The position numbers and the translations under genes were made by a program. The notes under the pieces were generated by a model. That model was given only the letters and a program-made list of their open reading frames with translations. It was not told the origin of the DNA and ran no database searches. From Corynebacterium sp. (GTDB taxonomy: Bacteria; Actinomycetota; Actinomycetes; Mycobacteriales; Mycobacteriaceae), in assembly GCF_030532715.1 (NCBI RefSeq), contig NZ_JAUNKO010000002.1, positions 62,001-126,000 of the forward strand: DNA of 64,000 bases, read 5' to 3'. Below are positions 27,355-35,630 of the stretch, in pieces. How positions within the stretch are numbered: the first letter of the stretch is position 1; each line of letters begins with the position of its first letter.

Positions 27355-27873
27355 TTATTCAGGCGTTTGGTTGCTTGACTCCGCAAGCCATGCGGCAACC
27401 CTACGGGCGGATTCATCATCGCTGAGATCCTCAACACGAGTCATCACCGACCACCGGATTCCGAAAGGATCGCGAATGGAGCCGAACCGATCACCCGAAA
27501 CGAATTGCGCAATCGGCTCGCGCAGGAAAGCGCCACGGGCGATAGCGGCTTCGACGACACGATCGACATCCGGTACGTAAATACCTAGAGAAAACTGGGT
27601 GATTTCCTGGTCGGGATTAGCCGGGATGAGGTTGTACCCCTCGAGTCCCTCACCCAACTGGAGGCGGCCACATCCGAAGTCGAGTTCAGCGTGGATGATC
27701 ATGCCCTCTAGCTCCGAGGAGCTCACCAGGCGGGCACCGAAGACTTCCGTGTAGAAACTCAACGCTGTCCGAGCGTCTTGAAGTGCAATGAAAGGCGTGA
27801 GGCTGGAAAATCCCCTCGGGCGACCGTTATCGGTGTGTTTGCCGTTGGCAGGAGTCTTAGGTTCCGTAGTCAT
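27355..27873 (-). CDS. VOC (glyoxalase/bleomycin-resistance) family protein
   Basis: The 172-residue protein has the VOC pattern of the PhnB-like type: LTPFIALQDARTALSFYTEV, a central HAELDFG strand and IRDPFGIRWSVMTRVEDLS at the end of the fold. An N-terminal ~20-residue polar stretch precedes the domain. Substrate is unknown. It diverges from an AraC regulator with only 50 bases between starts and probably is its target. ACCGTA at 27881-27886 (TACGGT on the minus strand) stands seven bases from the ATG, so it is likely leaderless. Confidence 0.85.
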   Translation of the reverse strand: MTTEPKTPANGKHTDNGRPRGFSSLTPFIALQDARTALSFYTEVFGARLVSSSELEGMIIHAELDFGCGRLQLGEGLEGYNLIPANPDQEITQFSLGIYVPDVDRVVEAAIARGAFLREPIAQFVSGDRFGSIRDPFGIRWSVMTRVEDLSDDESARRVAAWLAESSNQTPE

Positions 27874-27880
27874 GACCTTG

Positions 27881-27923
27881 ACCGTAAGACACTTGATGGT
27901 GTGGGCGCTTGTACAATCGTGTC
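27881..27923. promoter_or_regulatory. Divergent leaderless promoters of VOC and AraC genes
   Basis: On the minus strand TACGGT (27881-27886) lies seven bases from ATG 27873. On the plus strand TACAAT (27912-27917) lies six bases from ATG 27924. The AraC protein could control both promoters from this 50-base space. Confidence 0.6.
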
Positions 27924-28712
27924 ATGTTTTCATCGGATGAGGTCACCGGGAGGGGGCCATTATTCCCAAAAGAACTCCCCGTTGATTTCACCCGGATTCC
28001 CGCCGGACCTGTGGCTGAGGATCTTGTGGCGTGGTGGTGGATTAGCACGTGGTCTTTTGCGCCGGGGCAGAAGTCAGCGCAGGAAGTCTTAGCTTTTCCC
28101 TCAAGCAACCTGGTGTTCGAGGACGACGGCGTGCGCTTTTGGGGTCCAACCACGATGCGATCTACGCGAATTCTCGAAGGTCGGGGGTGGGTAATCGGTG
28201 GTCTACTCCGGCCGGCGGCGGTTCCCTCTTTCACTGACCAGCCCGCAGCATGGCGCGATGGCTGTCTCCCCGTCGCGGCGCCGGCACTCCACGCTAAGGT
28301 GCGCGCTTCGGTGCTTAACCTTGCAGATGCCATCGATAGCATCGAGGTGTGGTTAGCGGACCGAGCCGGCCCCCTAGCCGACGAGGCGCGCCAAGCAAAC
28401 CTCCTGGCTGACCTTGCCATTGCCAATTCTGGCATTAACACCGTACCGGAACTTGCTGATGCAGTGGGTGTTTCGGTGCGGACCATCCACCGACTCACTA
28501 CCAAGTATGTAGGTTTATCGCCGTATACGATGCTGCGGCGACGCCGCCTCCAAGAAGCAGTTGCGTGGACACGCGAAAACCATGATGAGGCCCTTGCAGA
28601 CATTGCCGCCCGGTTTGGGTTCACGGATCAGGCGCATTTTAGCCGTGAAGCACGCTCAATGCTCGGCTTGTCACTCACGGACTACCGTCGGCGAGTGGGT
28701 TGGGGGACATGA
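27924..28712 (+). CDS. AraC family transcriptional regulator
   Basis: The 262-residue protein carries a C-terminal double helix-turn-helix: PELADAVGVSVRTIHRLTTK and LADIAARFGFTDQAHFSREA, then SMLGLSLTDYRRR. The N-terminal domain (WWWISTWSF, LPVAAPALHAKV) resembles the DUF6597-type sensor region of AraC regulators found beside VOC genes, but this is an impression. ATG 27924 is chosen because TACAAT is six bases upstream. A TTG five codons earlier lies inside that promoter. Confidence 0.88.
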   Translation: MFSSDEVTGRGPLFPKELPVDFTRIPAGPVAEDLVAWWWISTWSFAPGQKSAQEVLAFPSSNLVFEDDGVRFWGPTTMRSTRILEGRGWVIGGLLRPAAVPSFTDQPAAWRDGCLPVAAPALHAKVRASVLNLADAIDSIEVWLADRAGPLADEARQANLLADLAIANSGINTVPELADAVGVSVRTIHRLTTKYVGLSPYTMLRRRRLQEAVAWTRENHDEALADIAARFGFTDQAHFSREARSMLGLSLTDYRRRVGWGT

Positions 28713-28737
28713 AAGGAGGAACTTCCTAATCTCCGCG

Positions 28738-29043
28738 TCGTCGCCCCCAATTCGAGCAACGCTGAATTTCAGCATATCGCGGGCATTTCCCGGCTCACCA
28801 AGATTATTTAGCGAGGAGTAGCAGTGTGTTGGCATCGCCCGTGCGTTGGCGAAACATGCTCGTTTCCTCTTTGTCGATGAAGCCACCTCCGCCATGGACT
28901 CCCAGAATGAACGTTCGATTATTGAATCGATTGGCACGATTCGGGTGAATTACACAACCGTCGTGATCACGTACTGCAGCAACGCCGTTGAATGCGACGC
29001 GCCGTCCGAACTTGCAGTTACGGAATGGCGCATTGCAAGATAG
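28738..29043 (+). pseudogene. ABC-transporter ATP-binding domain remnant
   Basis: One plus-strand frame reads LRVVAPNSSNAEFQHIAGIS, then a stop. A second frame reads GIARALAKHARFLFVDEATS, then AMDSQNERSIIESIG and TTVVITY. These are the end of an ABC signature helix, a Walker B/D-loop (FVDEATSAMD) and a decayed H-loop region, as in peptide or bacteriocin exporters. Walker A, the LSGGQ and the transmembrane domain are missing, and a TAG stands where SGGQ should be. It is a truncated, inactive remnant. Confidence 0.75.
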
Positions 29044-29092
29044 TTTTGCCAACCTACTCATAATGGTGGTGCGCTGTGTTAGCATCGGCGAG

Positions 29093-29350
29093 ATGAGTGT
29101 AGTTGCGTGGATAGTCCTTGGGTTCGTCGCCGGTTCGATCGCTAAGGCCTTGATGCCGGGCCGTCAGCGTGGGGGTTGCATCGCCACCATCGTGTTGGGC
29201 ATTATTGGCTCGGTTGTCGGCGGTGCGCTTGGATCTTACTTCCTCAATGTGGACCTTAACCAGGGGATTTACGAGTTCAGTACGTGGGCAAGTGCCATCG
29301 GCGGGGCGCTCGTTATCCTGGCTGTGTGGGGCATTATTCGTCCCAAGTGA
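29093..29350 (+). CDS. GlsB/YeaQ/YmgE family small membrane protein
   Basis: The 85-residue protein starts MSVVAWIVLGFVAGSIAKAL. It has three hydrophobic segments with Gly-rich GIIGSVVGGALGSYF, as in transglycosylase-associated/GlsB stress proteins. TAGCAT at 29080-29085 lies seven bases before ATG 29093, so the longer frame (35 more residues through the ABC remnant) is rejected. Its precise role in envelope stress is not known. Confidence 0.88.
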   Translation: MSVVAWIVLGFVAGSIAKALMPGRQRGGCIATIVLGIIGSVVGGALGSYFLNVDLNQGIYEFSTWASAIGGALVILAVWGIIRPK

Positions 29351-29402
29351 CGTGGCGCATTGGTCTCACGGTACAGTCCTTGGCTTTGTTAACGTTGGTG
29401 CT

Positions 29403-30272
29403 ATGCACCAAGAATTACCTGAAGAATTGATTGCGGGACTGCGAATCTCGGATGTGTCGCCGGTGCATGGTGGGGACATTGCAAAGGCGTTTCGTCTCGA
29501 AGGTCCCGATGGGACGTATTTTTTGAAAACGCACCGCCGCCCTCAGCATCACATGTTTGAGCGAGAGGCGCGGGGGCTGGCAGCGTTGCGTTCGGCGGCG
29601 TCGTTTGGGCTTGGTGTGCCGGAGGTTCTTGCTGCCTCGCCGCGGGGGTTGCTGCTGGAGTGGATTGAGCAGGGGCAGCCGAATCCGGAGTCGGAGTTGG
29701 AGTTTGGCCGCGCGTTGGCGCGGATGCATAAGATTGAGCAGCCGTATTTTGGTGGGTTGGCGGGTGATGATTCTGGCTACATCGGTTCGGTGCAGGTGGA
29801 TTTGACTCCTGCGGAGCGTTGGCCGGAGTTTTATGTGGAGCGCCGTGTGCGCCCGCTGATTGCTCGTGCGATCGAAAAGAAGGTGTTGAGTGCCGACGCC
29901 GCGGACTTGTTTGAGCGGCTCAGTGGGCATGCGCCGCAACTGTGCGGTCCTGAGGAGCCACCGGCATTGGTGCATGGTGATTTGTGGGGCGGCAATCGTT
30001 TGGTTGGTCGTGATGGGAAGAGTTGGCTGATTGATCCGGCGGCGCATTATGCGCACCGGGAGGTTGATGTGGCCATGATGTTGTTGTTTGGGGGGTTTGG
30101 GGATGCTGTGTTTGTTGCTTATCAGCAGGAGTATCCGTTGGCGCCTGGGTGGCGGGAGCGGGTGCCGTGGTATCAATTGCCGCCGCTGTTGGTGCACGCG
30201 ATTTTGTTTGGTGGGGGCTATGGGTCTTCGGCGTTGGGCGTGCTGAAGCGGCTTGTGCGGGAGGCAGGGTAG
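29403..30272 (+). CDS. Fructosamine kinase family protein
   Basis: The 289-residue protein belongs to the fructosamine/ketosamine-3-kinase family, which phosphorylates sugar adducts on protein amines. Visible motifs are GTYFLKTHRR (ATP-binding Lys), LARMHKIEQPYFGGLAGD, ALVHGDLWGGNRLV (catalytic loop) and WLIDPAAHYAHREVDVAMM (metal-binding DPA). TAACGT at 29390-29395 stands seven bases before ATG 29403, again a leaderless start, which excludes the longer frame that overlaps the GlsB-like gene. Confidence 0.9.
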   Translation: MHQELPEELIAGLRISDVSPVHGGDIAKAFRLEGPDGTYFLKTHRRPQHHMFEREARGLAALRSAASFGLGVPEVLAASPRGLLLEWIEQGQPNPESELEFGRALARMHKIEQPYFGGLAGDDSGYIGSVQVDLTPAERWPEFYVERRVRPLIARAIEKKVLSADAADLFERLSGHAPQLCGPEEPPALVHGDLWGGNRLVGRDGKSWLIDPAAHYAHREVDVAMMLLFGGFGDAVFVAYQQEYPLAPGWRERVPWYQLPPLLVHAILFGGGYGSSALGVLKRLVREAG

Positions 30273-30685
30273 GGGCCGCCCCAAAAACTGGCTACCCTCT
30301 TTTTGGTGTGAATTTTTTGGGGGGTGTAACGTTCGGCGGCGCGGTTTTTGCGGCGGGGGAAGGGGCGCGGCGTCGAGAAGGGGGCTCCTGATATAACAGC
30401 AACCTTTTAGTGTCACTTGCAGCAATAATAAATAACTTACTGGGGTTGTCCCAGTATTTTTTGCGCGAGAGTCATGGCTGGAATCTAGGTTTCAGTAGGC
30501 GGGCGACACGCAGATTGATTGTGTGCAATGTGTTGTGTTGTGCCCGTGACGTGCTGTTGGCAAGTCTGATACGGTCTGTGGCGAGCCCGGCAGCAAGGTC
30601 GGTCTCAACTGGGGATAAGGCTCCCATGAGCCGTTTGAAAAACGTTTGAGTTTTGCCGGAAACCTATTGTTAAGGAACACGTACT
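30273..30685. other. 413-base intergenic region upstream of second NlpC/P60-like gene
   Basis: No gene is convincing. A GGCTC/GAGCC hairpin lies near 30621-30634. The 12-mer TCTGATACGGTC at 30565-30576 is shared with the upstream region of the paralogue at 18292. TAAGGAACACG near the start codon is the ribosome binding site. A 79-codon frame at 30410 has poor codon quality. Confidence 0.5.
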
Positions 30686-31891
30686 GTGAAGATTTTCTCT
30701 CCTGTCGTTGGTCTGTATACAGCTTTACTGTTGTCCGCATCTGTGGTCACCGCGCCGTTGGCCGCAGCGGAACCCATGAACACGGTTGCCGAAAACGAAC
30801 CCGCCGTAGTTGCGCCAGCTGACGCTGGAACCGCGACTGAACTGGACACCGTTGACGATCTGAAAAAAGCCTCTGGGCTTTCCGGCACGGTGAAGACGAA
30901 AGGCCACGCCAAAGCGGATGATGGTGCGGGCATGGAATTCTCCATCGAGGGGGAAAAGCCCGATGGCGTGCTCGGCAACATTGCAGTGCCGCTGGCGGAC
31001 GGCAAGTGGGCAGTTCCCGCCAATCTTCCCACCAGCCCAAGCACGCCCGTGAACAATGCCGCGGTGGACGATGCCATCGCTCGTGCAGAGACGTTTGTCA
31101 ACGCCGGACACGACCTGAAGTGGAACGATCGCGGGATGACGCCGCTGCACACCAGTGAAGTGGTGCATGAGAAGAGCCAAAAGCCCTACGCCATTTACTG
31201 TTCCGCGCTGATCGGCATGATCCTCAAGGGTTGGGATTATGAGCACACCACGTATGTGGCGGACAAGAACAGTGTGGTGGGTGCGGCTGCGGAACTCAGC
31301 AATGAAGCCGACAAGACCGACGTTGAAAACGATATGTGGCAGTCCAACAAGTTGGCGCGTTGGTTCTACACCGACGGCGACCTGTGGCTGAACGACGGCA
31401 ATCAGAACTATGAGCGCGGCGACTTGTTGTTCCTTTCGGAGCAGAAGCCCGAAGGCAAGGACAGCAACACCGGTTCGTACTTTGGCAATATTTACCACGT
31501 GGCCATGTACATTGGCGATAACAAGGTCATTCACTCCTACAGCCCGGATTCTGATGGCGGCGTTGTCGTGCAGGATTTGAACGAGTATCTCAGCAATAAC
31601 ACCTCATTTATCGCCCGCCCGTCGTGGGATAAGGGCGGCGCTGGGAAGAAGTCCGACTCCTCCACCAACAAGGATGCGGGTAAGGATTCCAACAAGGACA
31701 CCAACAAGGACACCAACAAGTGCGGTGCTCGCGGTGATCAGGGTGCCGCAGGTGACCCCAACGCCGCTGAAGGCGCTACCGACGATGCCGCTCACCAGGG
31801 CGGTGGTTGCAACCAGCAGGGCAACAACGACGATTCGGGGCGCGCGGAGCACCCGATTGGCGTTGAGCGTCAGGGGCAGCTTTCCCACTAA
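30686..31891 (+). CDS. Secreted NlpC/P60-like protein with charged C-terminal tail
   Basis: The 401-residue paralogue of the protein at 18292 has a Sec signal peptide (1-29, ending AAAEP). Its catalytic-type Cys172 lies in YCSALIGMILKGWDYEHTTY, then GDLLFLSEQKPEGKDSNTG and His271 in YHVAMYIGDNKVIHSYS. The residue before Cys is Tyr rather than Asp. Residues from about 316 form a Lys/Ser/Asn/Asp-rich tail with KDTN repeats and two Cys residues, absent from the paralogue. The tail may bind wall polymers, which is inference. GTG start with AAGGAAC upstream. Confidence 0.75.
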   Translation: MKIFSPVVGLYTALLLSASVVTAPLAAAEPMNTVAENEPAVVAPADAGTATELDTVDDLKKASGLSGTVKTKGHAKADDGAGMEFSIEGEKPDGVLGNIAVPLADGKWAVPANLPTSPSTPVNNAAVDDAIARAETFVNAGHDLKWNDRGMTPLHTSEVVHEKSQKPYAIYCSALIGMILKGWDYEHTTYVADKNSVVGAAAELSNEADKTDVENDMWQSNKLARWFYTDGDLWLNDGNQNYERGDLLFLSEQKPEGKDSNTGSYFGNIYHVAMYIGDNKVIHSYSPDSDGGVVVQDLNEYLSNNTSFIARPSWDKGGAGKKSDSSTNKDAGKDSNKDTNKDTNKCGARGDQGAAGDPNAAEGATDDAAHQGGGCNQQGNNDDSGRAEHPIGVERQGQLSH

Positions 31892-31904
31892 CTAGTATGT
31901 GCAG

Positions 31905-31960
31905 ACGCAACGGTATCGTCCCAGTGTTCGTGTCGCTGGGACGGTACCGTTCGTTGCGTT
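31905..31960. terminator. Terminator hairpin between convergent genes
   Basis: AACGGTATCGTCCCAG pairs with CTGGGACGGTACCGTT around an 11-base loop with one bulge, extended outward by ACGCA and TGCGT. It lies between the second NlpC-like gene and the D-lactate-dehydrogenase-type gene. Confidence 0.75.
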
Positions 31961-34796
31961 ATTGGGTGTTCGGCAGGCGGGCGGCAAGTTCTTCCAGAAC
32001 GTGCACGTATGTGTGCCCCGTGGCACGAGTCAGACCCAGCTCACATGTTCGGTTACAGGAGAGGAAGAGGTCCGGGTTCATACGTTTCACCGAACGCGCT
32101 TCGTCGCGGGTGGACGTGGCGGTCAGTTCCTCATGCAGCAGGCCGCGGTCGCCGGCGAATGCGCAGCAACGCCAACCATCCGGGATGATTGCTTCGTCTG
32201 CTACGAGCCCGGCGAGCATCATGAGTGCATCGTTGACGCCAAGGTGCGTGGATGAACATGTCGGGTGCACGGCCGCGCGGCGCGCCTTGTCCAGTGGAGG
32301 CAGCATTGGGGCGACGTAACGCGCCACCCATTCCGTCGCATCCATAACGTCTATGTTTTCGATGCCGGAGTTTTTCAACGCGACGATGATGCCCTCGGTG
32401 CAAGAGACGTTATCGCACACGAGGGGGATGCGGCCACCGTCGGTGTGCTCGACAATCCACGCCGTGAGCTTCTCCTTCATCACCTCATATCCTTGCGCCA
32501 ACCCTTTCGATTTCCACGGGGTGCCGCAGCACAGTTGTTGCACGCCTTCCGGGGTGCTCAACACGCGTCCAGCGTAGCTTGCCAATTCCCGCAGCGATTT
32601 CTCGACGCCCATCCCGCACGCGTGACCGGATCCGAACATGGTGCCCACGCATGCCGGTAGGAAGATCGCATCCGGGTGTGTCGCGGGAGTCGGTTTGCGG
32701 AGTTTGCCGCCGCCGGGCAACTCCGGTGTCAACGTGGGGACGAGGTCTTCGCTGGTTGCTTTGCGCACCAGCCCGAGTGCGCCGCGCAACGGCGCTGTGG
32801 GGAGTGCGTGGGTGATATTCATGCCCACCGAAGCCGCCCCTAATACAGCACCCCAGTGCTCGGCGGCGACTTTCCAGCCTTTATCCAGGGCTTTCTTCTG
32901 GGTTTCGCGGCGCTTCTCGCGGATCAGATCGCCGGTGTTAATTTTCACGGGGCAGGCGGTAAGGCACATGCCGTCCACGGCGCAGGTTTGCACGACGTCG
33001 TAAACTTCCTGCTCCTTGAGGCGCTCGGCGAGTTCGTACGCGCCTGTTGCTTCACACGCCGCGATTGCTCGTTGGATGACGATGCGCTGACGCGGGGTCG
33101 TGGTCAAATGCTGCGATGGGCACACGGGTTCGCAATAGCCACATTCGACGCAATCGTCGATGAGTTCGCGGACTTCCTCCGTGGGCTTGATGTGCTTTAA
33201 GTGAAGTTGCGGATCATCCGTAATGATGGTGCCGGGGTTGAGAATCCGCTTTGGATCGCACGCATCTTTGATGTCCACCATTGCTTGGTACAGGTCGTCG
33301 CCATATTGGCGGCGCACGAACGGCGACATGATGCGCCCGGTCCCGTGCTCCGCCTTGAGGGTGCCCTGCTCACGCAACACCAAATCGACCATATCTTCGG
33401 TAAATGCATCGTAGCGGTTGAGGGAGGCGGGCCCAGCGAAATCTTCCGTGACTAGGAAGTGGATATTGCCGTTCTTGGCGTGACCGAAAATGACGGCACC
33501 GTCATAGTTGTGCTTGGTAAACAGGTCTTGCAATTCCGTGCACACACCACCGAGTTGCTCCATTGGCACGGCGATGTCCTCCAAGAGTGCCATCGTGCCC
33601 TTTGGGCGGTTGCGCATGATCTTGGTGTACAGGCCGTTGCGCATCACCCACATTTGGCCTCGGCGCTGTGCTTCGTTGGTCATTTCCGGGGCGGTTGACA
33701 ATCCGGACAGTTTTTCGAAGGTGGCTTCGCCGGCGGCGATGCGTTCGCCGATGGTTTCGGTATCCATCGCTTGGTATTCGACCAAGAGGGAAGCGTGTTG
33801 ATCCACCTGAAAACCGCGGGGTAGCACGGACGCCGCGTCTTCGCCCATGGCGCGGATAGACGCGGCGTCGATAAGCTCGACCACGTCGGCGCCCGAATAC
33901 ACCAGTGCGGGGAGGGCTTCGGTTGCGGCGTCGAGAGAATCGAACATGAGTAAGCCGGTTGCGGTGTGCTTAGGCACTGGCACGGTATTGAACACAGCTT
34001 CGGATACGAAGCCGAGTGTGCCTTCGGATCCGATCATAAGGTGCTCGAGGATCTTCGCCGGCGTGTCGAAGTCGAGGAAGGAATTGATGCCGTACCCCAT
34101 GGTGTTTTTAATGGCGTAGCGGCGTTCAATGTCGGCGCGGTACTTGTCGCCACGCAGTGTGTCGCGTAGACGTTCGAGTACTTCAACGAGGTTTGGTTCG
34201 GCGGCGCGCAAAACGTCGTCGGCATTCGGGTCGGCGGTATTAACCACGGTCCCGCTTGGAAGCACGATGGTCATGGAATCGATCGTGCGGTAGGTGTTTG
34301 CGGTGATGCCGCAGCTCATGCCGGAGGAGTTGTTTGCGATCAGCCCGCCAATGGTACAGGCGATGGAGGAGGCTGGGTCTGGTCCAAGCTTTGAACCATA
34401 GCGCGCGAGTGTGGCGTTCACTTGGCCGATTGTCAGGCCCGGCTGTACTCGAACACGTTTCCCATTGTCGAGGACTTCCATGTTGCGGAAGTGGCGGCGT
34501 ACATCCACGGTCAGACCTTCGGATAAGGCCTGGCCGGAAAGGCTGGTGCCCCCGCCGCGGAAGGTCAGAGGCCAACCCAGTTCGGCGGCGATCCGCATGG
34601 CCACGCCAACATCGGTTGGTGTTTTCGCACGCATGACCGCATCGGGGGTGTGAAGGTAGTGGGAGGCGTCCACGGCGAGGGCCATGCGGTCGAGCTCGCG
34701 GGTGCTTACGGCGTCGCTACCAAGGGCGTTGCGCAATGCCTCGAGGGCGGCGGCATTGCCCTCGGAGAGTAGTGATCTTGAGGTGGTGACGGACAT
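31959..34796 (-). CDS. FAD-binding and Fe-S-binding oxidoreductase, D-lactate dehydrogenase type
   Basis: The 945-residue protein joins an FAD-binding PCMH domain (PLTFRGGGTSLSGQALSEG, TIGGLIANNSSGM), an FAD-oxidase C-terminal domain (HGTGRIMSPFVRRQYGDDLY) and a ferredoxin-like domain. The ferredoxin domain has CVECGYCEPVCPS and CAVDGMCLTACPV for two 4Fe-4S clusters. Two CCG-type heterodisulfide-reductase domains (CCGTPWKSKG, HPTCSSTH, CCAFAGDRG) complete it. This is the architecture of large membrane-associated D-lactate or 2-hydroxyacid dehydrogenases feeding quinones. ATG 34796 was chosen because CGGAGCA precedes it, removing 25 residues of the longest frame. A DtxR-like site lies about 100 bases upstream. 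Confidence 0.9.
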   Translation of the reverse strand: MSVTTSRSLLSEGNAAALEALRNALGSDAVSTRELDRMALAVDASHYLHTPDAVMRAKTPTDVGVAMRIAAELGWPLTFRGGGTSLSGQALSEGLTVDVRRHFRNMEVLDNGKRVRVQPGLTIGQVNATLARYGSKLGPDPASSIACTIGGLIANNSSGMSCGITANTYRTIDSMTIVLPSGTVVNTADPNADDVLRAAEPNLVEVLERLRDTLRGDKYRADIERRYAIKNTMGYGINSFLDFDTPAKILEHLMIGSEGTLGFVSEAVFNTVPVPKHTATGLLMFDSLDAATEALPALVYSGADVVELIDAASIRAMGEDAASVLPRGFQVDQHASLLVEYQAMDTETIGERIAAGEATFEKLSGLSTAPEMTNEAQRRGQMWVMRNGLYTKIMRNRPKGTMALLEDIAVPMEQLGGVCTELQDLFTKHNYDGAVIFGHAKNGNIHFLVTEDFAGPASLNRYDAFTEDMVDLVLREQGTLKAEHGTGRIMSPFVRRQYGDDLYQAMVDIKDACDPKRILNPGTIITDDPQLHLKHIKPTEEVRELIDDCVECGYCEPVCPSQHLTTTPRQRIVIQRAIAACEATGAYELAERLKEQEVYDVVQTCAVDGMCLTACPVKINTGDLIREKRRETQKKALDKGWKVAAEHWGAVLGAASVGMNITHALPTAPLRGALGLVRKATSEDLVPTLTPELPGGGKLRKPTPATHPDAIFLPACVGTMFGSGHACGMGVEKSLRELASYAGRVLSTPEGVQQLCCGTPWKSKGLAQGYEVMKEKLTAWIVEHTDGGRIPLVCDNVSCTEGIIVALKNSGIENIDVMDATEWVARYVAPMLPPLDKARRAAVHPTCSSTHLGVNDALMMLAGLVADEAIIPDGWRCCAFAGDRGLLHEELTATSTRDEARSVKRMNPDLFLSCNRTCELGLTRATGHTYVHVLEELAARLPNTQ

Positions 34797-34892
34797 GCTG
34801 TCAGTGCTCCGTTTCGTGCGGAAGAAGGCTGGTTTTGCGTGAAAAAGCTCTATAACCTGCACGATACTCACTACGCCCCGACATGCACATAC

Positions 34893-34909
34893 GCCAAGGC
34901 AAACCTAAA
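34893..34909 (-). promoter_or_regulatory. DtxR-like operator ahead of Fe-S D-lactate dehydrogenase gene
   Basis: On the minus strand TTTAGGTTTGCCTTGGC resembles the DtxR consensus TTAGGTTAGSCTAACC, with the left half nearly perfect. It would place an Fe-S-rich enzyme under iron control. The right half is weak, so this is a candidate only. Confidence 0.35.
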
Positions 34910-35532
34910 TAGCGATACGGTGCTGGTCAGGGTTGCCTTGACTGGGTTATTTTAGGTGGCTACTGAATTTTCGCCTCCCTCGTGCGGTCGGGACGGTCGG
35001 CATCGTTTTTCGCGGGCTCTGCGGTGTCGGCGATTGCTTGGAGCGCGGCGAGGTGCGATTCCAGCGCGGAGGCGTGTTGGGAAAGCGCTTTCCATTACAG
35101 CTAGATATTGCCGCTTTTCGACGCCGCGGCCAGCTCGCTCGTGCCGCTCCCTACCGCTAAGCGTGGCCTTGAATTCTCATCGATCGCACAATGGGAACCC
35201 AAACTCATAAATTCCTTGTGTAATAACTAAGCGGCAAAAACGAGTGATGCTTGGCCCGCTGCGTTGGGTGCAATCATGCTGCGGTTTTGGTGTTTTGGCC
35301 CACTTTGTCGAAGTACACTGGTCATACCAGTTGGTTTTCGGTAGATATGTGCGAACCTGCAATTCGCGTGCGTGTTGTTGGATGCGGCGCCGTTTATAGG
35401 GTTCACCTTGGGTATCTTATTCGTTGACAAAATAGGTGAGCAGCCCCGTTGGGGCGATATTCGCACGTAAATACAACTAAGCGGATACGCAATAATAGGG
35501 GACTCCCGCGCCAAGAAACGGGCTCGAAATGT

Positions 35533-35554
35533 GGGAAATTAAGGAAAATTTCCC
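35533..35554. promoter_or_regulatory. Perfect inverted repeat upstream of doxX gene
   Basis: GGGAAATT and AATTTCCC are perfect eight-base complements separated by AAGGAA. The repeat is 64 bases before the doxX -10 element and is a good candidate operator. No hairpin-terminator role is likely, because the transcript would start downstream of it. Confidence 0.5.
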
Positions 35555-35630
35555 CAGGTAGGTGTGCCGGTCTGGGGGTGTTGAAGTTTCGCTACTCCGT
35601 TACGCGCGTAGAGCAGGTAACCTCGTCTGC

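Larger units (their letters stand above)
34797..35630. other. 834-base intergenic region with decayed sequence
   Basis: No intact gene. One plus-strand frame between about 35230 and 35470 reads WPAALGAIMLRFWCFGP and then, after a stop, DAAPFIGFTLGILFVDKIGE. That looks like the remains of a small membrane protein, perhaps DUF3311-like. AACTAAGCGG occurs twice, at 35225-35234 and 35475-35484, flanking that stretch. Upstream control elements are listed separately. Confidence 0.4.

Noticed and set aside
30410..30649. 79-codon frame before the second NlpC/P60-like gene
   Set aside because: There is no ribosome binding site, codon use is poor, and it overlaps the conserved 12-mer and promoter-like region.
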